Positions 17,946 through 25,310 of a stretch of DNA of 64,000 nucleotides are shown in pieces (the first letter of the stretch is position 1; every line of letters begins with the position of its first letter). The notes below the pieces were generated by a model. The model did no database searches, was not told the origin of the DNA, and saw nothing but the letters and a program-made list of their open reading frames with translations. The stretch is from JAFMJV01 sp034436555. Its GTDB lineage: Bacteria; Chloroflexota; Limnocylindria; Limnocylindrales; CSP1-4. Position numbers and translations under genes: made by a program. The DNA lies in NCBI GenBank assembly GCA_034436555.1, contig DAOTUU010000051.1, positions 1-64,000 of the forward strand, given 5' to 3'.

Positions 17946-18641
17946 CAGCAGCCGCTCGAGCGCGTAGTCGAACTGCTCGTCCCAGCCGATCTCCCCGAAC
18001 AGCCGGCCGTGCCGCCGGAGGTGCGGATACCGATCCTCCGGCAGCGCCTGGGTCATCTGACCGAACAGCGCATCCAGCTCCGCGCCACGGCGACCCTCCG
18101 TGGGCGCGCCCGTGGACTGGCGGCACTCGAAGACGACCCAGCCGCTCGCGAACGAGATGACCGCCTGCGACGCGAGCACCGCGTCCCGAGACGTGAAGCC
18201 CGCGTCGATGAGCTGCCCGAACAGCAGCTCCAGGCCGCCCAGGCTGCCCGGCCCGACGGTCGTCCGCTCGCCCAGCAGCGGCACGACGTGCCGGTGGCGC
18301 ACGAGCACGGTCCGGAACGCGTCGGCCACCCGCCGCAGCAGCAGCCGCCAGTCATCGGTGGCCTCGACCTCGTCGCGGATCTCGCCGAGGACCGCATCGA
18401 GCACCAGGTCCAGCAGCTGGTCCTTGTCCCGGACGTGCCAGTACACGCTGGTGGTGCCCGCGCCGAGCTCCTCGCCCAGGCGACGCATCGACAGGGCCTC
18501 CAGCCCGTCGCGGTCGATGAGCCGCAGCGCGGCCTGCACGATGCGGGCACGGGACAGCGGCTCGCGATCCGCGGTCGCCTCCGCCGTCCGCTCGGCGGGC
18601 CACCACGGCAGGTCCTGCGATCGATCCCCGGATGCGCCCAC
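17904..18641 (-). CDS. TetR family transcriptional regulator
   Basis: This 245-residue repressor has an N-terminal helix-turn-helix of the TetR type (SRARIVQAALRLIDRDGLEALSMRRLGEELGAGTTSVYWHV at about residues 30-70). The C-terminal ligand domain is of the TetR_C/TetR-class kind (ALPEDRYPHLRRHG). The GTG start was chosen for the GGAGG that lies 4 bases upstream. The gene is divergent from a DHA2 exporter gene. Three copies of a 13-bp motif with an ACA-N-TGT core lie in the shared promoter, so it probably represses the exporter and itself until a drug-like ligand binds. Its 3' end is partly duplicated downstream. Confidence 0.88.
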   Translation of the reverse strand: MGASGDRSQDLPWWPAERTAEATADREPLSRARIVQAALRLIDRDGLEALSMRRLGEELGAGTTSVYWHVRDKDQLLDLVLDAVLGEIRDEVEATDDWRLLLRRVADAFRTVLVRHRHVVPLLGERTTVGPGSLGGLELLFGQLIDAGFTSRDAVLASQAVISFASGWVVFECRQSTGAPTEGRRGAELDALFGQMTQALPEDRYPHLRRHGRLFGEIGWDEQFDYALERLLDGIGLERTRAGRA

Positions 18642-18682
18642 GCAACCTCCGTCATCCGTCCCATGCGATCTGGACGTCTGTC

Positions 18683-18752
18683 TCGCACATTGTACTTGAC
18701 AGTCGCACACTGTACGAGGCAGACTCTCGGCGTCGACTCGAACAATGTACGA
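18683..18752 (+). promoter_or_regulatory. Divergent promoter with three TetR operator-like sites
   Basis: TCGCACATTGTAC lies at 18683-18695, TCGCACACTGTAC at 18703-18715, and an inverted copy (TCGTACATTGTTC on the minus strand) at 18740-18752. Each holds an ACA-N-TGT core. A TTGACA -35 (18696-18701) sits between the first two sites and a CAGACT -10-like box (18720-18725) follows after 18 bases. Repressor bound here would block the exporter promoter. Confidence 0.7.
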
Positions 18753-18793
18753 CGCATCGGACGACGTACCAGCAGGATGGAGCACAGACGACC

Positions 18794-20392
18794 TTGACCG
18801 CATCTCGATCCGACCCGGCCATCGCCGCCGGGCATCCCCGCCGCTGGCTCATCCTGCTCGTCCTCATCATGGCCCTGTTCGGGGTCAGCCTGGACAACAC
18901 CATCCTGACCATCGCGCTGCCGACGCTCGCTCGTGACCTGTCGGCCACGGCCGCCGAGCTGCAATGGATGGTCGACGCCTACATCCTCGTGTTCGCGGGC
19001 CTGCTGCTGCTGGCCGGTGCCCTCTCCGATCGATACGGGAGGCGGCTGATGCTGGTCATCGGCCTGGCGCTCTTCGGCATCGGGTCGGCGATGGCGCCCC
19101 TGGTCACGACGTCCGACCAGCTCATCGCGCTCCGGGCGTTCATGGGCCTGGGCGCCGCGTTCATGATGCCCAGCACGCTGTCCATCATCGCCGATGTGTT
19201 CCCGGCCCACGAGCGGCCCAAGGCCATCGCCGCGTGGGGCTCCGTGAGCGCCGTCGGGATCGTGGCGGGCCCCCTGCTGGGCGGGTGGCTCCTGGAGCAC
19301 CACGCGTGGCCGTCGGTGTTCCTCGTGAACGTGCCGTTCGTGCTGCTCGGCATCGTGCTGACCCTGGCCATCGTGCCCGAGTCCCGGGCGCCCGGACGCG
19401 TGCCGCTCGACGTCGTCGGGGCGGCGCTCTCGGTCGTGGGCCTGGTGGCGCTCGTGTTCGCCATCATCGAGGTCCCCTCGCGCGGCGTGTCCGATCCGTC
19501 GGTGCTCCTCTCGGCGGCCATCGCAGCGGTGACCATCGCCGCGTTCGCGTGGTGGGAGCGGCGCATCGAGCACCCCATGCTCGACGTGAACCTGTTCCGC
19601 GACCGGCGGTTCTCGGCCGCGAGCCTGTCCATCACGCTCGTGTTCTTCGCGCTCATGGGGGCGCTGTTCTTCCTGACCCAGTACCTCCAGGGCGTGCAGG
19701 GCCTGGGCGCGTTCGAGACCGGCATCCGGTTCATCCCGGTCGCGCTCGGCATCATGGTCGCCTCCGCCCTGAGCGCCTCGCTGACCGTCCGTCTCGGCGC
19801 CCGCTTCGCCACGACGCTGGGCCTCGTGGTGGTCGCCGCCGGCCTGGCGATGCTGGCGGTCGTGGACGTCGACACCGCTGACTGGTATCTCGCGCTGGAG
19901 ATGTTCGTGGTCGCCGCTGGCATCGGCCTCGCCATGACGCCCGCCACGGACACCATCATGGGGGTGCTGCCGGCCGCCCAGTTCGGGGTCGGCTCCGCCG
20001 TCAACGACACCACGCGCGAGGTCGGCGGCGCACTGGGCATCGCCATCCTGGGCAGCCTGTTCGCGAGCATGTACGCCGCATCCATGGCGGATGTCGCGCG
20101 CCTGCTGCCGGATGATGTCGCGGCGATCGTCAGCGACTCCCTCGCGGGCGCCGCGGCGGTCGCCGAGGCGATCGGCGGGACGGCCGGGGAGCGCCTGCTC
20201 GCGGTGGCCCAGCAGGCCTTCACCGACGCCCTGGGCTGGACCTCCATCGTCGGCGCCCTCGTGGCGCTCGGCGGCGCGGCCATCGCGCTCGTGTGGCTCC
20301 CCGGCAGGCTCCGACCGCTGGGGCGCGTGGTCGCCGCGGACCAGGGTGCGGGCACGACCGGCACCACCCGCATCGCGCTGGACGCGGAGTGA
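18794..20392 (+). CDS. DHA2 family (EmrB/QacA-like) 14-helix MFS drug exporter
   Basis: This 532-residue membrane protein has about 14 helices. Family signatures are GVSLDNTILTIALPTLARDL in helix 1, WMVDAYILVFAGLLLLAGAL, LSDRYGRRLML (motif A) and GPLLGGWL (motif C, antiporter). It should export cationic or hydrophobic compounds with proton exchange. No in-frame ATG or GTG suits the conserved N-terminus; TTG at 18794 is used, with GGAG about 11 bases upstream. Expression is probably controlled by the divergent TetR gene. It ends before a region carrying response-regulator boxes. Confidence 0.88.
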   Translation: MTASRSDPAIAAGHPRRWLILLVLIMALFGVSLDNTILTIALPTLARDLSATAAELQWMVDAYILVFAGLLLLAGALSDRYGRRLMLVIGLALFGIGSAMAPLVTTSDQLIALRAFMGLGAAFMMPSTLSIIADVFPAHERPKAIAAWGSVSAVGIVAGPLLGGWLLEHHAWPSVFLVNVPFVLLGIVLTLAIVPESRAPGRVPLDVVGAALSVVGLVALVFAIIEVPSRGVSDPSVLLSAAIAAVTIAAFAWWERRIEHPMLDVNLFRDRRFSAASLSITLVFFALMGALFFLTQYLQGVQGLGAFETGIRFIPVALGIMVASALSASLTVRLGARFATTLGLVVVAAGLAMLAVVDVDTADWYLALEMFVVAAGIGLAMTPATDTIMGVLPAAQFGVGSAVNDTTREVGGALGIAILGSLFASMYAASMADVARLLPDDVAAIVSDSLAGAAAVAEAIGGTAGERLLAVAQQAFTDALGWTSIVGALVALGGAAIALVWLPGRLRPLGRVVAADQGAGTTGTTRIALDAE

Positions 20393-20420
20393 TCGCGTCC
20401 GGCCGGTGAACGATCACGGA

Positions 20421-20438
20421 TCTCAGGACCATCTCAGG
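20421..20438 (+). promoter_or_regulatory. Response-regulator box TCTCAGG-N4-TCTCAGG (upstream of rr-hk operon)
   Basis: Two identical TCTCAGG heptamers start at 20421 and 20432, 11 bp apart, the geometry bound by OmpR/PhoB-type dimers. The same pair occurs at 22650/22661 before the HtrA gene. It lies 163 bp before the response-regulator ATG. Confidence 0.65.
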
Positions 20439-20459
20439 ATCGGGTGCTGAGATGGTCCT
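20425..20459. terminator. 13-bp perfect hairpin after the DHA2 exporter gene
   Basis: AGGACCATCTCAG (20425-20437) pairs with CTGAGATGGTCCT (20447-20459) across a 9-base loop. No T-run follows. It may terminate the exporter transcript, or act as a symmetrical operator because it contains one direct and one inverted TCTCAG. Confidence 0.5.
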
Positions 20460-20587
20460 CGGGATGACCGCCATGTCGTCCCAGCTCCCTCCCTTCCGAT
20501 CAGGCGGGCCGCGTCCCGGGACCACGGATCCCGGGCCGCGGCCCTTCCTCATCCCGGGGTCGGGGGCGGCCTCACCGGACGTCGGAG

Positions 20588-20593
20588 TACCCT
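20588..20593 (+). promoter_or_regulatory. -10 box TACCCT for leaderless response-regulator gene
   Basis: TACCCT ends 7 bases before the ATG at 20601, and there is no Shine-Dalgarno sequence. Confidence 0.5.
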
Positions 20594-20600
20594 GCCGCCC

Positions 20601-21278
20601 ATGCACCTGCTGATCGTCGAGGACGACGCGCGCCTGCGCGGCGTGCTCAAGCGCATGCTCGAGGAGGAGCGCCACGTCGTGGACGTGGCGGCGACCGGCG
20701 AGGAGGCCCTGGAGATCGCGCTGGGCCCGCACGGGATGGACATCATCGTGCTCGACATCGGCCTGCCGGACATGACGGGGCTGGACGTCGCGCGCCGCAT
20801 CCGGCGGTCCGGCTCAGCGGTCGCCATCCTGATGCTCACCGCTCGCGACACCGTGGGCGACCGCGTCACCGGCCTGGACGCCGGGGCGGACGACTACCTG
20901 GTCAAGCCGTTCGCGTTCGCCGAGCTCTCCGCGCGCCTGCGCGCGCTCGGGCGCCGCAACGCACCCGGCGCCCGGCGCACAGAGGCGCTGCTGTCGGTCG
21001 GGCCGATCGAGATGGACGAGCTGGCCCACCGGGTCACCGTCGACGGGCGTCCCGTGGACCTCAGTCCGCGTGAGCACTCGCTGCTGGAGTGCCTGCTGCG
21101 GCACCCCGGCCAGGCGCTCACGCGCGACCAGCTGCTCGATCACGCGTGGCCCTATGGCGTGGCAGTCACACCGAACGCGGTGGATGCCTACATCCACTAC
21201 CTGCGCGACAAGCTGGGGCCCGCGGGCGCCCTCGTGCGCACGGTCCGGGGCGTGGGCTACCGCCTGAGCGATGCCTGA
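20601..21278 (+). CDS. OmpR/PhoB family response regulator (MprA-like)
   Basis: This 225-residue protein has a receiver domain with phospho-acceptor D52 (VLDIGLPDMTG), acidic pair E7-D8/D9, T80 and K102. A winged-helix DNA-binding domain follows (DLSPREHSLLECLLRHPGQALTRDQLL, then VRTVRGVGYRL at the end). It should bind direct repeats as a dimer when phosphorylated. The next gene, its histidine kinase, overlaps by 8 bases, and an HtrA protease gene follows. This gene order matches mycobacterial mprA-mprB-pepD, an envelope-stress system. TCTCAGG direct repeats upstream suggest autoregulation. Confidence 0.92.
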   Translation: MHLLIVEDDARLRGVLKRMLEEERHVVDVAATGEEALEIALGPHGMDIIVLDIGLPDMTGLDVARRIRRSGSAVAILMLTARDTVGDRVTGLDAGADDYLVKPFAFAELSARLRALGRRNAPGARRTEALLSVGPIEMDELAHRVTVDGRPVDLSPREHSLLECLLRHPGQALTRDQLLDHAWPYGVAVTPNAVDAYIHYLRDKLGPAGALVRTVRGVGYRLSDA

Positions 21279-22644
21279 CATGCCCGCGGCCTCCACGCGC
21301 GACGCGTTCGCCGTCGCCGAGTCGCAGGCGCGCGACAGCGACCAGCGGCTGCTCCGTCACGTCCGCTTCCGTCTCGCCCTGTGGAGCGGCGGCGCGACGC
21401 TGCTCGTGCTGCTTGCGCTGGGCCTCGCGATCTGGGTCAGCGTGCGCGATTCGCTGGCCACCGCGGGCGTCGCCGAGGCGCGGGCCCGGGCGGCCGCGGT
21501 CGCCGCCTACATCGAGCAGGGAGGCGTCTTCGCGCAGGCGCCGCTCGCCATCACGATGACCGGACGGGGGTCCTCCACCTATGCCTTCCTCGCCTTCCCC
21601 GAGGACGGCTCGGAGGCGGCCATCGTGCGCGCCACCGGGTTCGACGCGCCGGTGCCGCCGGACCAGGCCGCCATCGGCCGCGCGCTGACCGCGGGCCTGG
21701 ACGTCCGGGAGTTCAGCTCCGGAGGCGCGCCGTGGCGCACCGTCACCGAGCGACGCCACGTGGGCGACGGCATCCCCTACGCCATCCAGGTGTTCCAGGA
21801 CCGTGCCGCGGAGCAGCGGGCGCTGGACACGCTCGCGCTGGTGCTCGTGCTGGGCGGGCTCCTGGCGCTCGTGGGCGCGATGGCCGTCGGCGCGTTCTAC
21901 GCCGGCCGGGCGCTGGTGCCCATCCGGCGCTCGCTGGCCGACCGCCGCGTCGCACTCCGGCGCCAGCGGGAGTTCGCCGCGGATGCCAGCCACGAGCTGC
22001 GCACCCCGCTCGCGGTCGTCCGCAGCAGCGTCGAGCACCTCCGGGCGCACGCCGACCGTCCGGTGGCCGAGATCGGTTCCGCCCTCGACGACATCGACGC
22101 AGAGGTGACGCACCTGGCGGCACTCGTGGATGACCTGCTGCTGCTCGCCCGCGCCGACTCGGGCGCGCTCGACCTTGCGCTGCAGCCGGTGGAGCTGGGT
22201 GACATCGCGGCGCAGGCGGCGGCGGCGCTCGGACCGCCGGCCGCCGGACGCGGGGTCGCCATCCGCGTGGACCCCGAACCCGTGATGGTGAGCGGCGATC
22301 CGCTGCGCCTGCGCCAGCTGGTCACCATCCTCGTGGACAACGCGATCCGGCACAGCCCCGCCGGGTCCGCGGTGGAGGTCGGCGTCCGGCGCGACCGCGA
22401 GATGGCGCAGCTGACCGTGGTGGACCGCGGGCCGGGGGTGCGAGCCGATGATCTGGTGCGCGTGTTCGACCGATTCTGGCGGGCACCCGGAGAGGCCGCC
22501 GGCGGCGCCGGACTGGGCCTCGCCATCGCCGCGGCCATCGTCACCCGCCACGGCGGGCGCATCGGGGTCGCCAATCGCTCCGGCGGGGGCGCCGCGTTCA
22601 CGGTCCAGCTGCCCGCCCAGGCGGCGCCCGCGCCCCCCGGCTGA
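21271..22644 (+). CDS. Sensor histidine kinase, partner of the upstream response regulator
   Basis: This is a 457-residue membrane kinase. Helix 1 is at about residues 37-57, an extracytoplasmic sensor spans about 58-185, and helix 2 is at about 188-210, followed by a short HAMP-like linker. The phospho-acceptor is H241 in DASHELRTPLAVV. The N box is QLVTILVDNAIRH (about 350-362), and the DRGPGV and GGAGLGLAIAAAIV motifs are in the ATP lid. The GTG/ATG choice is clear: the ATG at 21271 overlaps the regulator stop by 8 bases. It probably senses envelope or protein-folding stress, judged by the HtrA gene that follows; the signal itself is unknown. Confidence 0.92.
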   Translation: MPDMPAASTRDAFAVAESQARDSDQRLLRHVRFRLALWSGGATLLVLLALGLAIWVSVRDSLATAGVAEARARAAAVAAYIEQGGVFAQAPLAITMTGRGSSTYAFLAFPEDGSEAAIVRATGFDAPVPPDQAAIGRALTAGLDVREFSSGGAPWRTVTERRHVGDGIPYAIQVFQDRAAEQRALDTLALVLVLGGLLALVGAMAVGAFYAGRALVPIRRSLADRRVALRRQREFAADASHELRTPLAVVRSSVEHLRAHADRPVAEIGSALDDIDAEVTHLAALVDDLLLLARADSGALDLALQPVELGDIAAQAAAALGPPAAGRGVAIRVDPEPVMVSGDPLRLRQLVTILVDNAIRHSPAGSAVEVGVRRDREMAQLTVVDRGPGVRADDLVRVFDRFWRAPGEAAGGAGLGLAIAAAIVTRHGGRIGVANRSGGGAAFTVQLPAQAAPAPPG

Positions 22645-22649
22645 CGGTC

Positions 22650-22682
22650 TCTCAGGAGCCTCTCAGGGACCGGCGCTACAAC
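22650..22682 (+). promoter_or_regulatory. HtrA promoter: TCTCAGG direct repeat plus TACAAC -10
   Basis: TCTCAGG at 22650-22656 and 22661-22667 (11 bp apart) are followed, 9 bases on, by TACAAC (22677-22682), which ends 7 bases before the ATG. The repeat occupies the -35 position, as in PhoB-activated promoters. Confidence 0.65.
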
Positions 22683-22689
22683 CGTCACC

Positions 22690-23976
22690 ATGAACCCGCA
22701 TCGCGACCTCGACCAGGAGGCCACCTTGATCTCATCGCCTGCCCACGGGACCGGACACGGCCCCGCCGCCCGCCGTCTCGCATCCCGCTCCGTGGCGGCG
22801 ATCGCCGTCGGGGCGCTGCTCGTCGGGGCCGCCGCCCCATCCGTCCTCGCCACCGGGCGCGGAGCGGGCGATGACACCCCGGCCGCGGTCCAGGCGGCGG
22901 GAGACAACGAGACCGTCATCGCGGTCGCGGAGCAGGCGTCTCCCGCGATCGTCACCATCCAGGTCGTCCCGGCGGCCGCCACCTCGTCCGGTGACGACGA
23001 TGGCGGCGACGGCGGCCAGGGCGATGACGAGGGGGATGGCCGGGACCCGTTCGGCGGCCGGAACCCCTTCGGTGACCTGAGCCCGTTCGAGGGCTTCGGA
23101 CCGTTCCTGGGCGGCACGGGCTCGGGCGTCATCGTCGACGCGGACGGGCTGATCCTCACCAACCGGCACGTCGTGGACGGCGCGGACAAGGTGACCGTGA
23201 TCCTCGCCGACGGGAACGAGCTCGAGGGCACCGTCGCGGGGGTCGACACGTACACGGACTTCGCGCTCGTGAAGGTGGACGCCGCCGACCTGCCGTCCGT
23301 GGACCTGGGCGATTCGTCCGCCCTCCGGCTGGGGCAGCTCGCGGTCGCCATCGGCAACCCGTCCGGCCGGTTCCCGGGCACCGTCAGCTCGGGCATCGTG
23401 TCGGGCCTGGACCGCTCCATCGACGTCGCGGACATGAGCACCGGCGGCGCGCGCCTGCGCCACCTCATCCAGACCGATGCGGCCATCAACCCCGGCAACT
23501 CGGGCGGTGCGCTGCTTGACGGCGACGGCCGGCTCATCGGCATCAACACCGCCGTCGCGGGCGGGGCGCAGGGCATCGGGTTCGCGCTGCCCATCGACAT
23601 CGCCAAGCCGATCATCGAGCAGGTGCGCGCCGGCGAGCCGATCGCGCGGCCCTGGATGGGCGTCACGTTCCAGGACATCGACGCCCAGGTCGCCAAGGAC
23701 GAGGATCTGCCGGTCACCTCTGGCGCCTGGATCCACGCGCAGGAGGGCGCCGGGTCCGCGGTCGTGGACGGCAGCCCGGCCGCCGATGCGGGCATCCAGG
23801 GCGGTGACATCGTGACCGCGCTCGGCGGCACGGCCGTCGACCGCGAGCACCCGCTCGACCTGCTGCTGCTGACCCATGGCCCGGGCGACACGGTGACGGT
23901 CACCGTGCTGCGCGATGGCGCCTCCCAGGAGCTGGAGCTCGTCCTGGGCACCCGCCCCGCCGACCTCGGCCGCTGA
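22690..23976 (+). CDS. HtrA/DegP-type serine protease (PepD-like)
   Basis: This 428-residue envelope protease has one membrane segment at about residues 34-55 (probably an N-terminal anchor) and an acidic, glycine-rich linker at 100-120. The trypsin-like domain has catalytic H160 (LTNRHVVDG), D190 (TDFALVK) and S271 (INPGNSGGALL), and a PDZ domain is at about 320-425. It should degrade or refold damaged exported proteins. It follows the two-component genes on the same strand with its own promoter, which carries the same TCTCAGG repeat found before the regulator gene. A strong hairpin follows the gene. Confidence 0.95.
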   Translation: MNPHRDLDQEATLISSPAHGTGHGPAARRLASRSVAAIAVGALLVGAAAPSVLATGRGAGDDTPAAVQAAGDNETVIAVAEQASPAIVTIQVVPAAATSSGDDDGGDGGQGDDEGDGRDPFGGRNPFGDLSPFEGFGPFLGGTGSGVIVDADGLILTNRHVVDGADKVTVILADGNELEGTVAGVDTYTDFALVKVDAADLPSVDLGDSSALRLGQLAVAIGNPSGRFPGTVSSGIVSGLDRSIDVADMSTGGARLRHLIQTDAAINPGNSGGALLDGDGRLIGINTAVAGGAQGIGFALPIDIAKPIIEQVRAGEPIARPWMGVTFQDIDAQVAKDEDLPVTSGAWIHAQEGAGSAVVDGSPAADAGIQGGDIVTALGGTAVDREHPLDLLLLTHGPGDTVTVTVLRDGASQELELVLGTRPADLGR

Positions 23977-24005
23977 CGCCGGACATCCGTCCGACCCACG
24001 GCAGG

Positions 24006-24042
24006 AAGCCGCCGCACCGGGCATCGCCCGGGGCGGCGGCTT
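24006..24042 (+). terminator. Strong hairpin after the HtrA gene
   Basis: AAGCCGCCGCACCGGGC (24006-24022) pairs with GCCCGGGGCGGCGGCTT (24026-24042), with one mismatch in 17 and a 3-base loop. It starts 29 bases after the stop. No long T-run is present, as usual at this GC content. Confidence 0.7.
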
Positions 24043-24083
24043 CGACGCGTCCGACGCCGGTCGTCGGATGGCATCATCAGCGG

Positions 24084-24542
24084 ATGGACCGAGACGCCCT
24101 CATCGACGAGTACCGGACCGGTGCGGACGCGTTCGCGGCGGTCCTCGACGGCCTCACGGACGGCCAGCTGGACCGCCTGCCGGCGGACGGCGGCTGGACC
24201 GCCCGGATGGTGGCGCACCATGTGGCGGACAGCGAGACCAACAGCTACATCCGGCTTCGGCGACTGGTCGCGGAGGAGGACCCGCTGATCGTCGGCTACG
24301 ACGAGGTGGCCTGGGCGGCGCGCCTCCACTACGAGCGGCCCGTGGCCGGCGCGGTGGCCGTGGTCCGGGCGGTGCGCGCCGCAAGCCTGGAGCTGCTCCT
24401 CGCGCTGACCGATCGAGAGTGGACGGGCGCCCGCGGCCGCCACGCCGACTCGGGCGCCTATGACCTCGACGCGTGGCTGCGGATCTACGCTCGTCACCCG
24501 CTCGAGCACGCGGGGCAGGTCCGAGACGCGCTCTCCCGCTGA
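24084..24542 (+). CDS. DinB / YfiT-like metal-dependent family protein
   Basis: This 152-residue helical protein has the DinB four-helix pattern. Candidate metal ligands are H45 or H46 in MVAHHVADSE and H138/H142 in RHPLEHAGQV; a histidine triad of this spacing is typical. Known relatives are thiol-dependent S-transferases (bacillithiol or mycothiol type) or stress proteins of unknown activity. A CATCAT box ends 6 bases before the ATG, the leaderless spacing seen elsewhere in the window. The substrate is unknown. Confidence 0.8.
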   Translation: MDRDALIDEYRTGADAFAAVLDGLTDGQLDRLPADGGWTARMVAHHVADSETNSYIRLRRLVAEEDPLIVGYDEVAWAARLHYERPVAGAVAVVRAVRAASLELLLALTDREWTGARGRHADSGAYDLDAWLRIYARHPLEHAGQVRDALSR

Positions 24543-24547
24543 TCTCA

Positions 24548-24568
24548 GGGTCGCGGCGAACGCGACCC
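24548..24568 (+). terminator. Short hairpin after dinB-like gene
   Basis: GGGTCGCG and CGCGACCC pair across a GCGAA loop, starting 6 bases after the stop. There is no T-run. Confidence 0.45.
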
Positions 24569-24580
24569 GGACGATCGCGC

Positions 24581-24610
24581 GTGACACACGGGTGGCGGTC
24601 GGGGTACCCT
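24581..24610 (+). promoter_or_regulatory. Promoter GTGACA-N18-TACCCT for the CAP-domain gene
   Basis: GTGACA at 24581-24586 and TACCCT at 24605-24610 are 18 bp apart, giving a leader of about 88 bases. A TCTCAGG (24543-24549) with a degenerate upstream partner, TCTCCCG (24532-24538, 11 bp spacing), lies above it. Confidence 0.4.
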
Positions 24611-24704
24611 TCGACGGTCGCCTCGGCGACACCGGATGCCCCAGCATCCCGCGAAGCGCCCGCCCCAGCGGCCGCCGCACCACACCGTCGGGAGGCCCCG
24701 AACG

Positions 24705-25310
24705 ATGCCCAGCGCCCATGCCCTGGCGCCGTCGCAGCGTGCGACCACCCCGCGTCGAGCCCGTCGGCTCGCGGGGATCACGGCATTCGCCATGCTGTCC
24801 GTCCTGCTCCTCGCACCCACGCCCGCGGCCGCCGGCGAACCGCGCCACGAGAGCCTCGAGGAGTTCGCGCTGTCGCTCATGAACTGCACCCGGACCGGCG
24901 GGTGGGTGCGCGAAGACGGGTCCTGCAAGGGTCGCGACAGCGGCCGGTACAGCCGGTACGTGAAGCCCATCCCGCTGAGCGACGGGATCTCCGACAAGGT
25001 CGCCTTCCCGTACGCCGTGAAGCTCGCCCAGGCGGACGCCTGCATGCACACCCTGGCGGGCTCGTCCATCGACGGCCGGTTCACGCGCGCGGGCTATCGC
25101 GGCGCCACGAACGGTGAGAGCCTCGGTTGCAGCAACGGGTACACGGCGCGCCAGATGGTCATCCGCACGCACCGGATGATGCAATCCGAGAGGTCCTACA
25201 ACGGCTGGCACTGGCGGAACATCAAGGATCCCGACTGGAAGCGGGTCGGCATCGGCGTCGCGATGATCGGCCGCGAGTCACGGGTCGTCTACGACTTCTA
25301 CGGTCACTGA
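24705..25310 (+). CDS. Secreted CAP-domain (SCP/PR-1-like) protein
   Basis: This 201-residue protein has a signal peptide (positively charged N-terminus, then LAGITAFAMLSVLLL, cleaved near PAAAGE at about residue 45). The rest resembles the CAP fold: FALSLMNCTRTGGW, an NGESLG signature in place of GENI, and the late GWHWRNIKDPDWKRVGIGV. Four cysteines (in MNCT, GSCKG, DACMH and GCSNG) could form disulfides outside the cell. GGAGG lies 7-8 bases before the ATG. Roles of bacterial CAP proteins are mostly unknown. Its last 33 bases overlap the end of the convergent phosphodiesterase gene. Confidence 0.85.
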   Translation: MPSAHALAPSQRATTPRRARRLAGITAFAMLSVLLLAPTPAAAGEPRHESLEEFALSLMNCTRTGGWVREDGSCKGRDSGRYSRYVKPIPLSDGISDKVAFPYAVKLAQADACMHTLAGSSIDGRFTRAGYRGATNGESLGCSNGYTARQMVIRTHRMMQSERSYNGWHWRNIKDPDWKRVGIGVAMIGRESRVVYDFYGH

